Assembly: GCA_050248495.1 (NCBI GenBank)
Contig: JBFWSG010000018.1
Location: 1 to 64,000, forward strand
Source: DASYDU01 sp050248495
GTDB taxonomy: Bacteria > Planctomycetota > Planctomycetia > Pirellulales > Lacipirellulaceae
Length of the DNA stretch: 64,000 nt
Direction: 5' to 3'
Of the stretch, positions 51,488-59,981 are shown in pieces; position 1 is the first letter of the stretch, and the number at the start of each line of letters is the position of its first letter. The notes under the pieces were generated by a model. The model saw only the letters and a list, made by a program, of their open reading frames with translations, made no database searches and was not told where the DNA came from. A program made the translations under genes and the position numbers.

Positions 51488-51865
51488 ATGACGACGTCAA
51501 GCATTTCCACGTCAGAATCAGAACGCAAGAACGACTACCGACGATTGGTCGCCATCGCATTCTATTCGGCTACAGCCATCGCCGCTGGGACAAACGCCCT
51601 AAACAACAACGCGCTGGTCTATGGTCTCGGCGCGATCTTGCTTGCAAGCACTTCCGCCGGCTGGTGCCTCGCCGACGCGAGCTGGCGCGGCCAACCGATG
51701 ACTTGGGCTGCGCAGTTGCTGGCGTACATGTTTTGGCCCATCGCCGTGCCGATTTACCTCATCGCTTCACGTGGCTGGCGCGGCCTCGGCTGGGCGCTGC
51801 TTAACACCATCGCTTTCTACATCACGTCGGTCGCAGCGCATTTTGCGGTGCTCTCTATGTATTGA
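51488..51865 (+). CDS. Hypothetical membrane protein
   Basis: The 125-residue product is unrecognised. After a polar, Ser-rich N-terminus it has three or four hydrophobic segments (LVAIAFYSATAIAAGTNAL, LVYGLGAILLASTSAGW, WAAQLLAYMFWPIAVPIYLI, and ALLNTIAFYITSVAAHFAVL). WRGQPMTWAAQL and the Trp/Arg pairs between helices suggest a small multi-pass protein. The ATG at 51488 is chosen as the first with a plausible body. Neighbours give no hint. Confidence 0.6.
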   Translation: MTTSSISTSESERKNDYRRLVAIAFYSATAIAAGTNALNNNALVYGLGAILLASTSAGWCLADASWRGQPMTWAAQLLAYMFWPIAVPIYLIASRGWRGLGWALLNTIAFYITSVAAHFAVLSMY

Positions 51866-52002
51866 GGCTCTGCGGCGTTAGAAGATTAGTGGTGCCGAAT
51901 GGCCGATCTCAGCGCGGATCACATCGTAGCTTGAATCGCGTCCGACCGGCGACGACAATGGGCCGAAGGGCGATGCAGTCGTAATTCCTTGGAGGTCGAG
52001 TG

Positions 52003-53280
52003 GTGAGCCATTCATCCGTGTTGCACGGGCCGCGCGTCGCCGCTGACCGGTCCTCCACCATCGCCTCCGTCGACCAAATCCGCACTCATTTTCCCGCCTT
52101 GCAGCGGAAAATCGCCGGCTTGCCGGTCGCCTATTTCGACGGTCCCGGCGGTACGCAGTGCCCGCGCGCCGTTGTCGATGCGATGGTGGACTACCTCTGT
52201 CATCACAATGCCAACACCCACTGGAACTACCCGGCCAGTCGCGAAACCGATGCGATCCTGGCTGCCGCCCGGGCGGCGATGGCCGACTTTTTCAATTCCT
52301 CGCCGGAAGAAGTCTATTTTGGCGCCAACGCCACCACGCTCGCCTTCCACACCGCGCGAGCGGTCGGCCAAACGCTCTCCGCCGGCGACGAGATTGTCGT
52401 GACCGAGCTCGACCACCATGCCAACATCGGCCCGTGGCAGGCGCTAGCCCGCGAACGCGGCATCGTGCTCAAGCCGGTGCGATTCGACAACGCCACAGGA
52501 GAGCTTGATTGGAATGACTTCGAAGCGAAGGTCACGCCGCGGACCAAATTGATCGCCGTCGGCGCGGCGTCGAACGCCCTGGGCACAATTAATGACCTCC
52601 CACGCGCCGCCGCGCTCGCCAAGAGCGCCGGTGCCCTCCTGTTTGTCGACGCCGTCCACTTCGCGCACCACCAGCTCGTCGACGTCGAGGAAATGGGCTG
52701 CGATTTTCTCACTTGCTCGGCCTACAAGTTCTATGGCCCGCACGTCGGCGTTATGTACTGCCGGCGCGGCCTCTTCGATTCGCTGCCATTTGCCAAAGTG
52801 GCCCCCGCCTCGAACACGGCCCCCGAGCGCGCCGAAACCGGCACACTTAATCACGAAGGCATCGCCGGCACCGCGGCTGCCGTCGACTTTCTGGCATCGC
52901 TCGCCGCGGAATCGGGGTCGCGCCGAGAGCGGCTCACGAGTTCGTTTCATGAGCTGCACGCCCGCAGCATGTTGCTGTTCGATCGACTCTGGACCGGCCT
53001 CGCCGCGATCGATGGCATCACGCTCTGCGGCCCGCAGCCAGACGCCGCCCGCACTTCGACGCTCGCGTTCACGATCGCCGGTGTCAGAGCGAGCGATGCC
53101 GCCCGCCAGCTGGCTGACCGCGGCATCTTCGTTTCGCACGGTGACTTCTACGCGATGACCGTCGTGGAGCGGCTTGGCCTCGCACCGGAGGGCCTGATCC
53201 GCGCCGGTTGCGCCTGCTACACGACGGAGTCAGAAATCGACCGGCTCATCGACGGCGTCCGCGAGCTTGGCCGCCGCTAG
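52003..53280 (+). CDS. Cysteine desulfurase-like protein (class V aminotransferase family)
   Basis: The 425-residue PLP enzyme shows PVAYFDGPGGTQCPRAVVDA, the substrate-binding EIVVTELDHHANIGPW, and the PLP Lys242 in CSAYKFYGPHVG. The C-terminal end reads CACYTTESEIDRLI. The sequence fits the TIGR01976-type branch (cysteine desulfurase-like), whose exact reaction is uncertain: sulfur mobilisation from cysteine or a related amino acid is the expected class. A strong GGAGG lies 7 nt before GTG 52003; GTG 52000 is equally possible. No Fe-S scaffold gene is near. Confidence 0.88.
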   Translation: MSHSSVLHGPRVAADRSSTIASVDQIRTHFPALQRKIAGLPVAYFDGPGGTQCPRAVVDAMVDYLCHHNANTHWNYPASRETDAILAAARAAMADFFNSSPEEVYFGANATTLAFHTARAVGQTLSAGDEIVVTELDHHANIGPWQALARERGIVLKPVRFDNATGELDWNDFEAKVTPRTKLIAVGAASNALGTINDLPRAAALAKSAGALLFVDAVHFAHHQLVDVEEMGCDFLTCSAYKFYGPHVGVMYCRRGLFDSLPFAKVAPASNTAPERAETGTLNHEGIAGTAAAVDFLASLAAESGSRRERLTSSFHELHARSMLLFDRLWTGLAAIDGITLCGPQPDAARTSTLAFTIAGVRASDAARQLADRGIFVSHGDFYAMTVVERLGLAPEGLIRAGCACYTTESEIDRLIDGVRELGRR

Positions 53281-53314
53281 CGCATTTTTACCGTGGTCCG
53301 CATCGCAATTGATC

Positions 53315-53389
53315 CTGTGGGAGGCGTCTCCGACGCCGATTTCGCTATCAAATTGAGCCCTGCATCGGCCTCGGAGAGGCCTCCCACAG
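53315..53389. repeat. Nested palindromic REP/BIME-like element
   Basis: Arms of 26 nt (53315-53340 and 53364-53389) are inverted copies with only two differences. Each arm also contains its own small palindrome (GGCGTC-TCC-GACGCC and GGCCTC-GGA-GAGGCC). The two differences are paired changes that keep each inner hairpin intact. It lies in the 137-nt gap between two convergent genes, a typical REP location. Confidence 0.9.
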
Positions 53390-53417
53390 CACGTCTTGCT
53401 GCACAGCTATCAATAAA

Positions 53418-54677
53418 TCAAAACGTCAAACGGTGCCTCCCCGCAGCGAATTCCAACGGCACAGCTACCTCTTCAATCTCGCACAACGGATTAGCCGTCA
53501 GCTCTTCGGCCAAATCCGCGCTCGCATACAGCGTGTCGAGGTGGAGAGTGTTGGGAATAAATAGCCACCGCTCCGTGCCATAGCGGCGCGCGATCGTGGC
53601 CACCAGCTCTTCGTCATCGGCGAACGCCACCGGGATCTTCGCCCGTTCCATGTGGCCGGTCGTGAAGGCGTTGAGGAAAGTCTTCTGCTCGTCGATCGCA
53701 TCGCGGAGCCGGCGGGTGATGAAGTCGGCCAGTCCCACGCCGATGGCGTTCCCCTTCGTGGCCGCCGAGAGATTGAGGGCCGCGATCACGCGAATTCGCG
53801 GCGTGGCCAGGTCTTCGCCGTCGCGCACGCCGCGGTAGCCGATCACATTGGTGTCCATTCCGGTGCCGCTGTAGGTCTTGCCGATCTCGTCGACCACCAG
53901 CACGTTGATGTCATCCAGCGGCAAGCGCGGGAAGTAGCTGCGATGTCGTTCCAAGAGCTGCGGTTCTCGTGTGAGGATTTCATCCGGCCGCAAGGCGTGG
54001 AGCTCGGCGGTCTGATCGTAGCCGTCTTCGAGAATCGCCAGGCCGGCCCAGATCTTGCCCGAGTCGAGCACCACCTGGCCCATCTCGAGGAGCATGTCCC
54101 GCATTGTCGGCGTCGGGGCCGAATGAAAGGTTTCGGCCGACGGGATTTTGCCCATGCCGACGACCATCATCTTCGTGAGGCCGCTTTGCACCGGGCCGGA
54201 GAAGCAGGTGTGGAGCTTGATGCGATTGAGCACCAAGACCCCCGCGGACTCGAACGCATGACGATCCATCCAAACTGTGCTGTGTGGTGCAGGCGGCTCA
54301 CCTGCTTTGACAGCCGGGCCGGCTGTTCCACTCACACTGCCGAGCTTCACGACGTCCATCGACGCGCGAATGGGCATGCCCATTGCCTTCTCGGTGAGTC
54401 CTAGCGACTCGACCATCGCCCGCTGACCTTCGGCCGTGCCACCGTTGTGGGAGCCCATGGCGGGAAACAGAAACGGACTCGCACCGCGCTTGCGGAGCCA
54501 ATCACCAGCCGCCTTGGTGATCTCAGCGATGTTGGCGATGCCGCGGCTGCCGGCGGTGATGCCGACATCGCCACGAGGTACCGCGAGATTCAGCGAGTCC
54601 AAGGCAGCGTGGACGGCTGCCGGAATGTCGGCAACCGGGTTCGAGACAAGCCGCTGTCGGACGCGGAGGAGCTGCAT
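53418..54677 (-). CDS. LarA-like (DUF2088, lactate-racemase domain) protein
   Basis: The 419-residue protein has the pattern of the LarA N-terminal domain: GDVGITAGSRGIANIAEIT, FPAMGSHNGGTAEGQRAM and LGLTEKAMGMPI. Further on come VLNRIKLHTCFSGPVQSGLT and MMVVGMGKIPSAETFH. LarA racemises lactate with a nickel-pincer cofactor; many relatives act on other hydroxy acids or are uncharacterised, so the substrate is not assigned. ATG 54675-54677 is the first that gives the family start; the open frame upstream is probably not translated. It is convergent with the desulfurase-like gene. Confidence 0.75.
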   Translation of the reverse strand: MQLLRVRQRLVSNPVADIPAAVHAALDSLNLAVPRGDVGITAGSRGIANIAEITKAAGDWLRKRGASPFLFPAMGSHNGGTAEGQRAMVESLGLTEKAMGMPIRASMDVVKLGSVSGTAGPAVKAGEPPAPHSTVWMDRHAFESAGVLVLNRIKLHTCFSGPVQSGLTKMMVVGMGKIPSAETFHSAPTPTMRDMLLEMGQVVLDSGKIWAGLAILEDGYDQTAELHALRPDEILTREPQLLERHRSYFPRLPLDDINVLVVDEIGKTYSGTGMDTNVIGYRGVRDGEDLATPRIRVIAALNLSAATKGNAIGVGLADFITRRLRDAIDEQKTFLNAFTTGHMERAKIPVAFADDEELVATIARRYGTERWLFIPNTLHLDTLYASADLAEELTANPLCEIEEVAVPLEFAAGRHRLTF

Positions 54678-54904
54678 AAATGGGCTATTTGGGTGATATG
54701 GGAATGCTCGTGGACGGTAACGACGGTGCGAATTCCTCGAGAAATCGCCAAGCCGTCCAAGGCGCCCAGAAGTCGGACGGGTCAGTCCAGAGCGCCTTGG
54801 TACCAAGGGCATGTTTTTGGGTCGGAGCTTCGGCTCGCCATCTCGCTGTTCTATCATAGCGACTCGCCCACATTCGTTCGGCAAACCATGGGAGATTCGC
54901 GGCA

Positions 54905-56224
54905 ATGGAGGTCCTGGTTGCGGTGCTCGCCGCGTTGGCGGTATTGCTCATTCCGATTGCGGTGCTGCTGGCAGCGGCCGCGGTGCTGGGGGCGAGCGGT
55001 GTCGTCGAGGTGGCTACGGCCGCGAAGCGTCGCACGTCGGAAATTGCGAAACCTTCAGCCGCGCCCGCCAGGTCGGTGGTGGCACGGGTTGCGTTGTGGA
55101 TCGCAGTGGTTTCCGGGGCGCTCGCCGTTGGGAGCATGCTGTTGCTACTGGCACTCAACACGGTCGCGTTCGAGTGGGCGGTCCGGCAGGCGCTCGCGGC
55201 GGGGCAAACGAAGAGCGGCATTGCGGCGGATTTCGAATCGGCCGACGGCAATCTCTTTGTCGGCCGGGTGAATCTCACGAACGCAACCTTTGTGCGTCGG
55301 GGGCATCCCGTGTCCGACTTCGATTTGCAGGTGGATAAGCTCGACCTCGATGCCGACGTCTGGAAGCTGCTCGCGGGGCAGACGGTTTTCGAGCAGGTGA
55401 AGGTCGACGGCGTTCGGGGCGATTTCACGCGAAACGGCCAGCGGGACCCGTTGATGCCGCGGCGGCAATTTGCGATCGACTCTCTGACGGTGGAAAACGT
55501 GTCACTCTCGGTGGCGGACCAGTCGCGGCCGCCGCGGGAAGTGAGCGTGCCTTTGGAAGTGAAGTCGCTCGAGATCGCGGATTTCCGCAGTACGTGGGCC
55601 GCGTTCGACATGCTGTTCCGCTCGACGTGCCAGGGGCTCCTCGACGGGCAGCCGTTCTCGATCGTCAATCGCCCGGTGGAAGGCGGCGAGGCGCATGAGA
55701 CGCAGTGGGTCGCGCGGGATCTGCCGGTATATGTGCTGAGCGGCTACTTCGCTGGGCCACTTTCATGGCTCGTCGACGGGCGACTGGACGTCGACGTCAC
55801 GACCCGCTGGCGTCCGGACGACAATGACCCGGAGCTGGAAATGCATTGTCATCTGGTGGCCCACGGTTTTGCGGCCGATGTGCCGGAGCAGCTCAAAGCA
55901 CTGCAAAAAGTGTTCGAGCCAGCGCTCGCGGCATTGAACGATTCGAACGCCCGGCTGCCGATCGAATTCGACGCGACGATGAGCAAGGAGGCGTTTCGCG
56001 GCCAGCTCTCGCCCCTGGCTGCGGGCCTGGCCGAGGTGCTCGCCCAGGCCTCGGGGAAGGCGTTTACCAAACTGTTTCCCACTGTTGCGGGCCGGATCGG
56101 CGAACGGGTGGACCGGATCCGGTCGACGATTCGGGGACTGCTTCGGCCACGGGAGGGGGACGCGTTGGAAAGCGAAGAAGAAGTGGTTGAAGGGGAGGGT
56201 GGGGCGGACCGGGAGGAGGATTGA
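54905..56224 (+). CDS. Membrane-anchored protein resembling AsmA/DUF748-type proteins
   Basis: The 439-residue product has two N-terminal membrane segments (VLVAVLAALAVLLIPIAVLL and VALWIAVVSGALAVGSMLLL). A large beta-rich region follows with VNLTNATFVRR, VDKLDLDADVWKLLAGQTVF and VDVTTRWRPDDNDPELEM, which resembles the repeated strands of AsmA/DUF748 proteins of the RBG bridge superfamily. Such proteins are linked to lipid transport or outer-membrane biogenesis. The tail is acidic (about the last 30 residues). A GGGAG lies about 10 nt before ATG. It is divergent from the LarA-like gene. Confidence 0.7.
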   Translation: MEVLVAVLAALAVLLIPIAVLLAAAAVLGASGVVEVATAAKRRTSEIAKPSAAPARSVVARVALWIAVVSGALAVGSMLLLLALNTVAFEWAVRQALAAGQTKSGIAADFESADGNLFVGRVNLTNATFVRRGHPVSDFDLQVDKLDLDADVWKLLAGQTVFEQVKVDGVRGDFTRNGQRDPLMPRRQFAIDSLTVENVSLSVADQSRPPREVSVPLEVKSLEIADFRSTWAAFDMLFRSTCQGLLDGQPFSIVNRPVEGGEAHETQWVARDLPVYVLSGYFAGPLSWLVDGRLDVDVTTRWRPDDNDPELEMHCHLVAHGFAADVPEQLKALQKVFEPALAALNDSNARLPIEFDATMSKEAFRGQLSPLAAGLAEVLAQASGKAFTKLFPTVAGRIGERVDRIRSTIRGLLRPREGDALESEEEVVEGEGGADREED

Positions 56225-56289
56225 AAGCGATTTAACGGGGGCCGACCATCGCTCCGCGACGGTGCCCGCGCCCCGACGCGCTGCTCTTT

Positions 56290-57693
56290 TCACCCGAGTT
56301 CGAGGTTGAGCCAGGATTCGCGGGCGGTGCGGGTCATCAGCAAGCCGCCGCCGAACACGATCGCAGCGACAATCCAGTAGGGCATATCGCCGGTGACTTC
56401 GCGGGACGACCACCAGGTGACCATCAACGTGCCGAAAGCGAGCACAAAGAGCCCCAATATGAAGAATTGAGCGAGCTTTACTTCGATCATTACGATGTGG
56501 AGGCTTAGACCGTAAGCGGCAATGGCGGTTGCGCCTGTGAGCATGGCTGCGGTTATGAAGAGCGTAGCGGTCTTCGAGTCGGTGGGCAGTGCGTAGAGGA
56601 GAATTGCCAAGCCGGATATGCAGCCCAAGAGCCAAATCACGAGCGACTGCCAGGCAGATGCGAGCAATAAATCGTCGATGAGTTCGCGTCGCGTGAGCGG
56701 AAAAAGGACTTCATTTTTCAGTCGTGGCACTCTACATCCAATCGCACTTCCAGCTACAGCGATCGGCGCCATCGAGGCGAAAAGTGCAGGCACCAGAAGA
56801 AAGATCGCGTCCGTCGATCGAGTGATGTCGTACGGGTCGTCCGTGTCGATGACGATCCAACCAACAACGATTGTCATGAAAATTGCCCAGCCGATTGCTG
56901 TGAGTTCAACGGGCGTCGCGCTAAATCCGTATCCCAAGAGACGTATGATGCGCCGCCTGCGGAACTGATGAAAGCCGCCGATCTTGGCGTGCCAGCGATC
57001 GGAAATTGCCCACCAGCGTGCGGCGTTCCGATACTTCGCCCGTGTCTGGCCTTCGGCGCCGTCCGCCGTGACCTTTTGTGTTTCATCGCTCAATAGCTGA
57101 TAGATAGTTTCGTCCTCGGCAAGTCGGCAAAGTTTGAAGAAGTAGAAGCCGATTCCAAGCCAGCCAAGAAAGAATAGTGGGATGGTCATCACGGGCTGAA
57201 ACAGAGCGTTTGCGATATTGGTTTCTCGACCCGAGTCTTTCGTGAGCCAAATTGCGCTGATGACCGCGATCGCGACCAGCCATGCAATCTGAGGAAAGAA
57301 CCTTCCCAGCAGAATCACTGCCATTGAAATCGAGATGATTGCGGCGTATGGAAGGGGATCACTGTGTTTAATCGCAGCAAGCAGTGCGGGGCAAACGACG
57401 GCTCCCGTAAGGATGAATGCAAGCGGTACGATCAAATGTGCCACATTGAATTCGGGCAGCAACCGCGATCGCGAATGAGCAAATTGATGCTTGGCCTGAT
57501 CGACAATCCAAGCACCAAAAAACTGCGAATAGCAAAAGGCTAAAGGTATGATCGTTAGGCTGCGATCGTCAGCTCTGACGAATGCCAGGAACATGAACGC
57601 GAAGAGAATTACCGCCAGCGCCCATATCCAGCTGCGAATTTGAGTCGCGTAGACAATCGCGACCTGTCGGACTTGCTCAGCAAGCTGTCGCAT
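56290..57693 (-). CDS. ABC transporter permease of the GntR-linked module
   Basis: The 467-residue product has ten or more membrane segments (for example WIWALAVILFAFMFLAF near the start and TLFITAAMLTGATAIAAYGL near the end) and no recognised catalytic motif. Its position, overlapping the ATPase gene by 17 nt on the same strand, makes it the membrane subunit of that transporter. The organisation GntR-ATPase-permease resembles YtrA-type exporters of Bacillus that respond to cell-wall stress. Substrate unknown. Confidence 0.75.
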   Translation of the reverse strand: MRQLAEQVRQVAIVYATQIRSWIWALAVILFAFMFLAFVRADDRSLTIIPLAFCYSQFFGAWIVDQAKHQFAHSRSRLLPEFNVAHLIVPLAFILTGAVVCPALLAAIKHSDPLPYAAIISISMAVILLGRFFPQIAWLVAIAVISAIWLTKDSGRETNIANALFQPVMTIPLFFLGWLGIGFYFFKLCRLAEDETIYQLLSDETQKVTADGAEGQTRAKYRNAARWWAISDRWHAKIGGFHQFRRRRIIRLLGYGFSATPVELTAIGWAIFMTIVVGWIVIDTDDPYDITRSTDAIFLLVPALFASMAPIAVAGSAIGCRVPRLKNEVLFPLTRRELIDDLLLASAWQSLVIWLLGCISGLAILLYALPTDSKTATLFITAAMLTGATAIAAYGLSLHIVMIEVKLAQFFILGLFVLAFGTLMVTWWSSREVTGDMPYWIVAAIVFGGGLLMTRTARESWLNLELG

Positions 57694-58585
57694 CGTGCAT
57701 CTCCACGAAGATTTCTTCGAGGTTCAGGTCGTGGACCGAGACATCGGCGTCCCAATCGCGGCGCATGGTGTCCACGAGCGCTTCATCGAAGTTGGCAACG
57801 CTCACCGTGGCGCTCGCGCCGTTCACCTCGCACCGCAGCGCGCCGGGGACGCAAAAGTCTTCGGGCAACTCATGCCGCGCGGCGATCCGCAGGCGTTTGA
57901 CGTGATCCTTGAGTTCATCGATTTCGCCGTGGAAGCGCAGTTGGCCGTGGGCGAGAATTGCCACGCGATTGGCGATTCGTTCCAGGTCACTTGTGATGTG
58001 CGAACTGAACACGACCGTCCGCTCATGGCTTTCGAGCATTTCCAAGATCGTGCGGAGGAATTGGCGGCGGGCGGCAGGGTCGAGACTGGAGACCGGCTCG
58101 TCTAGCACCAGCAGGTCCGGCTCGTGGCCAAGCGCAAGCACGATGCCCACGGATTGGAGCTGGCCGGTGGAAAGTTCGCCGATGCGATCTTCCATCGGCA
58201 CATACCAGCGGCGGCAAAGTTTGTCGACGAATGACTGGTTCCAGTTGGGATAGAAGGCGGCGGTGTAGGCGATTACCTGGCGGACGCGCATCCAGGGATA
58301 GCTCGTAATCTCTTGGGGCACATAGCCGATACGGGCCTTGGCCGCAGCTGAGAGGTCCCAAGAATCCTCGCCGAAGACGTGTGACGTGCCGTGCGTGGCT
58401 CGGAGTAAGCCGAGCATGCACTTCATCAACGTCGACTTGCCGCTGCCGTTGGCCCCGACGAGCCCGAGCACTGTGCCCGGCGAGATCGAAAGGTCGACTT
58501 CACTCAGAGCGCGCTTGCCGCCCAAGGCCCATTTGGGTCGAAACGTCTTCGAGAGGCCGCGGAGGTCGACTACTGGTGAATGCAT
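57677..58585 (-). CDS. ABC transporter ATP-binding protein (YtrB/CcmA-like)
   Basis: The 302-residue ATPase has Walker A GLVGANGSGKSTLMK, a Q loop (IGYVPQEITSYPWM), the signature IGELSTGQLQSVGIVLAL (slightly degenerate, LSTGQ instead of LSGGQ), Walker B LLVLDEPVSSLDP and the H loop VVFSSHI. A C-terminal accessory region of about 70 residues ends in LEEIFVEM, as in many drug-type exporters. It is flanked by, and overlaps, gntR (16 nt) and the permease gene (17 nt), so the three are translationally coupled. Confidence 0.9.
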   Translation of the reverse strand: MHSPVVDLRGLSKTFRPKWALGGKRALSEVDLSISPGTVLGLVGANGSGKSTLMKCMLGLLRATHGTSHVFGEDSWDLSAAAKARIGYVPQEITSYPWMRVRQVIAYTAAFYPNWNQSFVDKLCRRWYVPMEDRIGELSTGQLQSVGIVLALGHEPDLLVLDEPVSSLDPAARRQFLRTILEMLESHERTVVFSSHITSDLERIANRVAILAHGQLRFHGEIDELKDHVKRLRIAARHELPEDFCVPGALRCEVNGASATVSVANFDEALVDTMRRDWDADVSVHDLNLEEIFVEMHDATAC

Positions 58586-58977
58586 GTCGATTGGTCCTCA
58601 ATCAGTGGCAGGATCACGTCCCCCATTTCGTCGCGAGACAGACCGAGTTGATGCGCACGATGTAGCGCCGGTTCGAGTGCGGCGCGGAACTGCTCCTTCC
58701 GCTCTTCGACCGAGCCAAATTTTGACGGCGGCAAAAGTTCCATGCCCTGACCTCGAACTCGGCGAACGATTCCTTCGAGTTCGAGCCGCGAATAGGCCTT
58801 GCTCACGGTCATCGGATTCACCGCCGAGTCGCGTGCGACCTGGCGGACACTCGGCAAGAGGTCGCCCGGGCGGAGCGTGCCGCTAGTGCTCATGGCAAGG
58901 ACCTGGTCGACGAGCTGGCGGTAGATTGGAACTCCGGAGTTGGGGTTAATCTCGAAGGAAATGGGGGTAACGGGCAT
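58570..58977 (-). CDS. GntR-family (YtrA-type) transcriptional regulator
   Basis: The 135-residue protein is the short YtrA class: PNSGVPIYRQLVDQVLAMST, LRPGDLLPSVRQVARDSAVN, PMTVSKAYSRLELEGIV and RRVRGQGMEL. A short helical tail follows instead of a large effector domain. Such regulators repress an ABC exporter operon and are released by envelope-active compounds; this is known for the family only. ATG 58975-58977 fits the family start. An inverted repeat overlaps this start codon. Confidence 0.92.
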   Translation of the reverse strand: MPVTPISFEINPNSGVPIYRQLVDQVLAMSTSGTLRPGDLLPSVRQVARDSAVNPMTVSKAYSRLELEGIVRRVRGQGMELLPPSKFGSVEERKEQFRAALEPALHRAHQLGLSRDEMGDVILPLIEDQSTCIHQ

Positions 58978-59000
58978 GTGTATCAATGTAGTAATACACA
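58977..59000. promoter_or_regulatory. Inverted-repeat operator at the gntR start
   Basis: Perfect 7-nt arms TGTGTAT (58977-58983) and ATACACA (58994-59000) are spaced by 10 nt. The repeat abuts the gntR start codon, a place where binding would block transcription or translation start. YtrA-type proteins are likely to bind such sites; binding here is inferred. Confidence 0.6.
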
Positions 59001-59208
59001 CGACGAATGGCAAGATGGGGAGTTTGTAGTGTGGCTTTTGGTTTGGCGGGCAGTGTTGCGCGAAACCGGAGTTGCGATCGGTTTGGTTGAGTTAAACCGC
59101 AAGCGTTGGGGAAGATGGTGTTAGGGAGGAAACTCGCTGATCCGTGAGCTGCGGTACGGGTGAGGTTGGATGGCTCAAGAAATTGTGAAACGCGGGGATT
59201 TGGTGCCG

Positions 59209-59238
59209 TTGACAGCCTGCGGCTGCGGCGCGTATTAT
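59209..59238 (+). promoter_or_regulatory. Strong candidate promoter of the S10 ribosomal protein operon
   Basis: A consensus -35 TTGACA (59209-59214) and -10 TATTAT (59233-59238) are spaced by 18 nt. It lies about 250 nt before rpsJ, the only strong candidate in the 490-nt region between gntR and rpsJ. Confidence 0.7.
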
Positions 59239-59244
59239 CGCTAG

Positions 59245-59489
59245 TTCGCCATAAATTTGGTGGCGAGACGGTATCGGTTGCGTGGCCGCATTTCGTTTGG
59301 TCATGTCTTCTGGTTGGCGAGCGGTCGGCCGACCTGCTGTCGAATCGGGGTCCGTGTTGTTTTGATACATGGGGCCCTGTCGTCGACAGGCGGTCCGATT
59401 GAACGGCTGCAAAACTGCGCGTTGTTTGATAATTGGCGGTTGGGTTGGCCGGCAGCGAGTACGCTGCTTGATTTTGAGGAGTTGAGATC
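59245..59489 (+). other. S10 operon leader (about 245 nt, non-coding)
   Basis: No gene is apparent. Palindromes inside it include the perfect 12-mer GGTCGGCCGACC (59323-59334) and CCTGTC-GTC-GACAGG (59376-59390). In E. coli a structured S10 leader binds L4 for feedback control; a similar role is possible here but the sequence is not related by eye. The upstream part 59001-59208 shows nothing beyond the promoter. Confidence 0.5.
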
Positions 59490-59813
59490 GTGGCAGCTTC
59501 GCACGACGTAATTCGGATCCGGATGGAAGCCTACGATCACTCGGTGCTCGATCAGAGCGCCGCGGAGATCGTGGACACGGCGAAGCGGACCAACTCGATC
59601 GTGCACGGCCCGATTCCGCTGCCGACGCGGATCGAGCGCTACACGGTCCTCCGCAGCCCGCACGTCGACAAGAAGTCGCGCCAGCAATACGAGATTCGCA
59701 CGCACAAGCGTTTGATCGACATTGTGCAGGCGACCGCCAAGACGATCGAAGCCCTTAACAAGCTCAGCTTGCCGGCGGGCGTCGACATCAAGATCAAGGC
59801 GACGAGTGGTTAG
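59490..59813 (+). CDS. rpsJ: 30S ribosomal protein S10
   Basis: The 107-residue protein is a normal S10: IRIRMEAYDHSVLDQSAAEI, VHGPIPLPTRIERYTVLRSP (the family signature) and EIRTHKRLIDI. It starts with GTG, preceded at 8 nt by a strong GAGGAG. It is the first gene of the S10-spc ribosomal cluster. Confidence 0.97.
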   Translation: MAASHDVIRIRMEAYDHSVLDQSAAEIVDTAKRTNSIVHGPIPLPTRIERYTVLRSPHVDKKSRQQYEIRTHKRLIDIVQATAKTIEALNKLSLPAGVDIKIKATSG

Positions 59814-59870
59814 TTGTCGGTCGTTGGTTGTTAGTTGCAGGAATCAACCACTGACCACTGACAAAAGACC
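59812..59870. repeat. Heptad-repeat hairpin between rpsJ and rplC
   Basis: Starting inside the rpsJ stop codon, AGTTGTC GGTCGTT-type 7-mers (to 59840) are followed almost without loop by AACCACT/GACCACT units (59842-59870). Confidence 0.8.
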
Positions 59871-59925
59871 TGTCGTGTCACTGTAAAAAGCAATTGGAAA
59901 ATGACCGGATGTTGACTGGGTAAGG

Positions 59926-59943
59926 CGCGACGCACGCGTCGCG
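59926..59943. repeat. Perfect hairpin before rplC
   Basis: CGCGACGC and GCGTCGCG pair perfectly across AC, 38 nt before the rplC start. Without a T run, terminator function is unlikely. Confidence 0.6.
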
Positions 59944-59981
59944 ATTCTCCCGGCCGGCAAACTGACTCAAGGTACACAGCG

